Source: Planctomycetaceae bacterium (GTDB taxonomy: Bacteria; Planctomycetota; Planctomycetia; Pirellulales; Thermoguttaceae). From it: a stretch of 5,624 nt of DNA. This document shows, in pieces, positions 5,216 to 5,624 of the stretch. A program made the position numbers and the translations under genes. Within the stretch, counting starts at the first letter, position 1, and the number at the start of each line of letters is the position of its first letter. Under the pieces are notes generated by a model that was not told the origin of the DNA, did no database searches, and was given only the letters and a program-made list of their open reading frames with translations. The DNA is taken from NCBI GenBank assembly GCA_031278315.1, contig JAITKS010000385.1, positions 1 to 5,624 of the forward strand. Reading direction: 5' to 3'.

Positions 5216-5280
5216 AAACCTTATTACCTTATTAACAAATCGTTTTTCAATAATAAGGTTTTGTTTTTAATTTTTTTAAC
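5216..5280 (+). terminator. Possible weak terminator hairpin followed by T-rich run
   Basis: AAACCTTATTA (5216-5226) and TAATAAGGTTT (5251-5261) are perfect complements (11 bp, 24-nt loop) and are followed by T-rich DNA to about 5277. The second ACCTTATT copy offers a competing 9-bp stem. The stem has only two GC pairs, the loop is long, and the site is over 300 nt after aspS, so a terminator role is uncertain. Confidence 0.25.
5218..5233. repeat. 8-bp tandem duplication (ACCTTATT x2)
   Basis: ACCTTATT at 5218-5225 and 5226-5233, perfect. It is the same octamer that opens the 12-bp units at 5140 and 5152. Confidence 0.8.
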
Positions 5281-5314
5281 ACGAAACACACGAAATATCA
5301 CGAAAAACACGAAA
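5280..5314. repeat. CACGAAA array, four units at 9-10 nt spacing
   Basis: CACGAAA occurs at 5280-5286, 5289-5295, 5299-5305 and 5308-5314, separated by 2-3 nt of A/C/T. The heptamers are identical while the separators vary. Such CACGAAA strings occur in spacers of other AT-rich environmental bacteria as I recall; role unknown. Confidence 0.75.
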
Positions 5315-5345
5315 GGTTTTTTTAGATAATTTTTCGTCTATTTTG

Positions 5346-5624
5346 TTATTTCGTTTTTTTTGTACTCTCAAAAAATGATGATTTTCTTTTGCGATATATT
5401 ATTACGGCAATAAAAATAATCGCTGCGAAAATAATAATCAACGCAATAAGATAATACAAAATTTTCGACTCGCTTAAATTTGACGGCTGTCGGTTCGGAA
5501 GTTGGCCGTTTATCGATTGTTGATTATTTGTTGACAGAATAGCTGACGGTTCGTCGTCTGGAGGTTCTGGAATCATTAAGATTTTTTCACCAGTTTGTGA
5601 ATTGGTTGAATACGCTCGTGAATC
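5346..5624 (-). CDS. C-terminal part of a membrane-anchored protein (partial)
   Basis: The minus-strand frame is open from the TAA at 5346-5348 to the window edge, giving 92 visible residues. An ATG at 5576 exists, but codons upstream of it stay open to 5624, so the true start is probably outside the window. The visible part begins DSRAYSTNSQTGEKIL, continues through PEPPDDEP and a Ser/Asn/Gln/Pro-rich linker, then one transmembrane segment (about ILYYLIALIIIFAAIIFIAVIIY, split here as ILYYLIALII and the following IFAAIIFIAVIIY) and a basic tail YRKRK ending KKTK. By the positive-inside rule the linker and upstream domain face outward and the tail is cytoplasmic, so this looks like the C-terminal anchor of an exported protein. 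I cannot name the family. It converges with aspS. Confidence 0.65.
   Translation of the reverse strand, partial: DSRAYSTNSQTGEKILMIPEPPDDEPSAILSTNNQQSINGQLPNRQPSNLSESKILYYLIALIIIFAAIIFIAVIIYRKRKSSFFESTKKTK

Larger units (their letters stand above)
4881..5345. other. 465-nt convergent spacer, repeat-rich
   Basis: This lies between the 3' ends of aspS (plus) and the membrane protein (minus). It holds an 11-bp tandem duplication, REP-like element C, two further hairpins, a C-rich run (5061-5073, 12 C's broken by one T after a leading T), REP-like hairpin D, the ACCTTATT repeat family and the CACGAAA array. No gene is supported. The longest open frame (5099-5329, plus) is low-complexity translation of the repeats. 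Confidence 0.75.

Noticed and set aside
5099..5329. 76-residue plus-strand open frame after aspS
   Set aside because: It runs through the ACCTTATT and CACGAAA repeats, gives low-complexity Phe/Asn/Thr/Lys-rich protein, starts at a non-ATG codon and has no ribosome binding site.

Overview
The window is AT-rich bacterial chromosome, clearly below 50% GC by eye. It carries four complete plus-strand genes and the 3' end of one minus-strand gene that runs off the right edge. The best guess for the source is Planctomycetota or a related PVC lineage. This rests on the DUF6807 protein (a family common there), the style of the RpiB and AspRS sequences, and the repeat-filled spacers. No rRNA or marker tree was available, so the assignment is inference.

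Layout. 1-316: non-coding leader with a degenerate ACADGATT tandem array. 317-1363: exported DUF6807 ('PmoA-like') protein. 1419-1886: rpiB, ribose-5-phosphate isomerase B. 1930-2610: queC, 7-cyano-7-deazaguanine (preQ0) synthase. These three genes are co-directional with gaps of 55 and 43 nt and could be one transcript. 2611-3107: a 497-nt spacer with REP-like hairpins, short tandem duplications and a candidate aspS promoter. 3108-4880: aspS, GTG start with a strong Shine-Dalgarno. 4881-5345: a 465-nt convergent spacer with a GC-rich multi-hairpin cassette and several short-repeat families. 5346-5624 (minus): C-terminal end of a membrane-anchored protein.

Function. The coding part is mostly housekeeping: pentose phosphate interconversion, queuosine precursor synthesis and aspartyl-tRNA charging. 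QueC and AspRS are linked through tRNA, because queuosine is placed at G34 of tRNA-Asp and tRNA-Asn, and this AspRS has residues (His31, Gly83) associated with non-discriminating enzymes that also charge tRNA-Asn. The DUF6807 protein has no evident link to the others.

The unusual part is the non-coding DNA. Four copies of a GCCCT-loop-AGGGC hairpin followed by CGAT lie around aspS. Two of them share a further ~25-nt tail, point in opposite directions on either side of aspS, and differ by a clean 10-nt insertion or deletion. At least five other unrelated short tandem repeats fill the same spacers. This looks like REP/MITE-type repetitive DNA plus replication-slippage repeats. I see no defence system, CRISPR array, transposase or other new gene system in the window.
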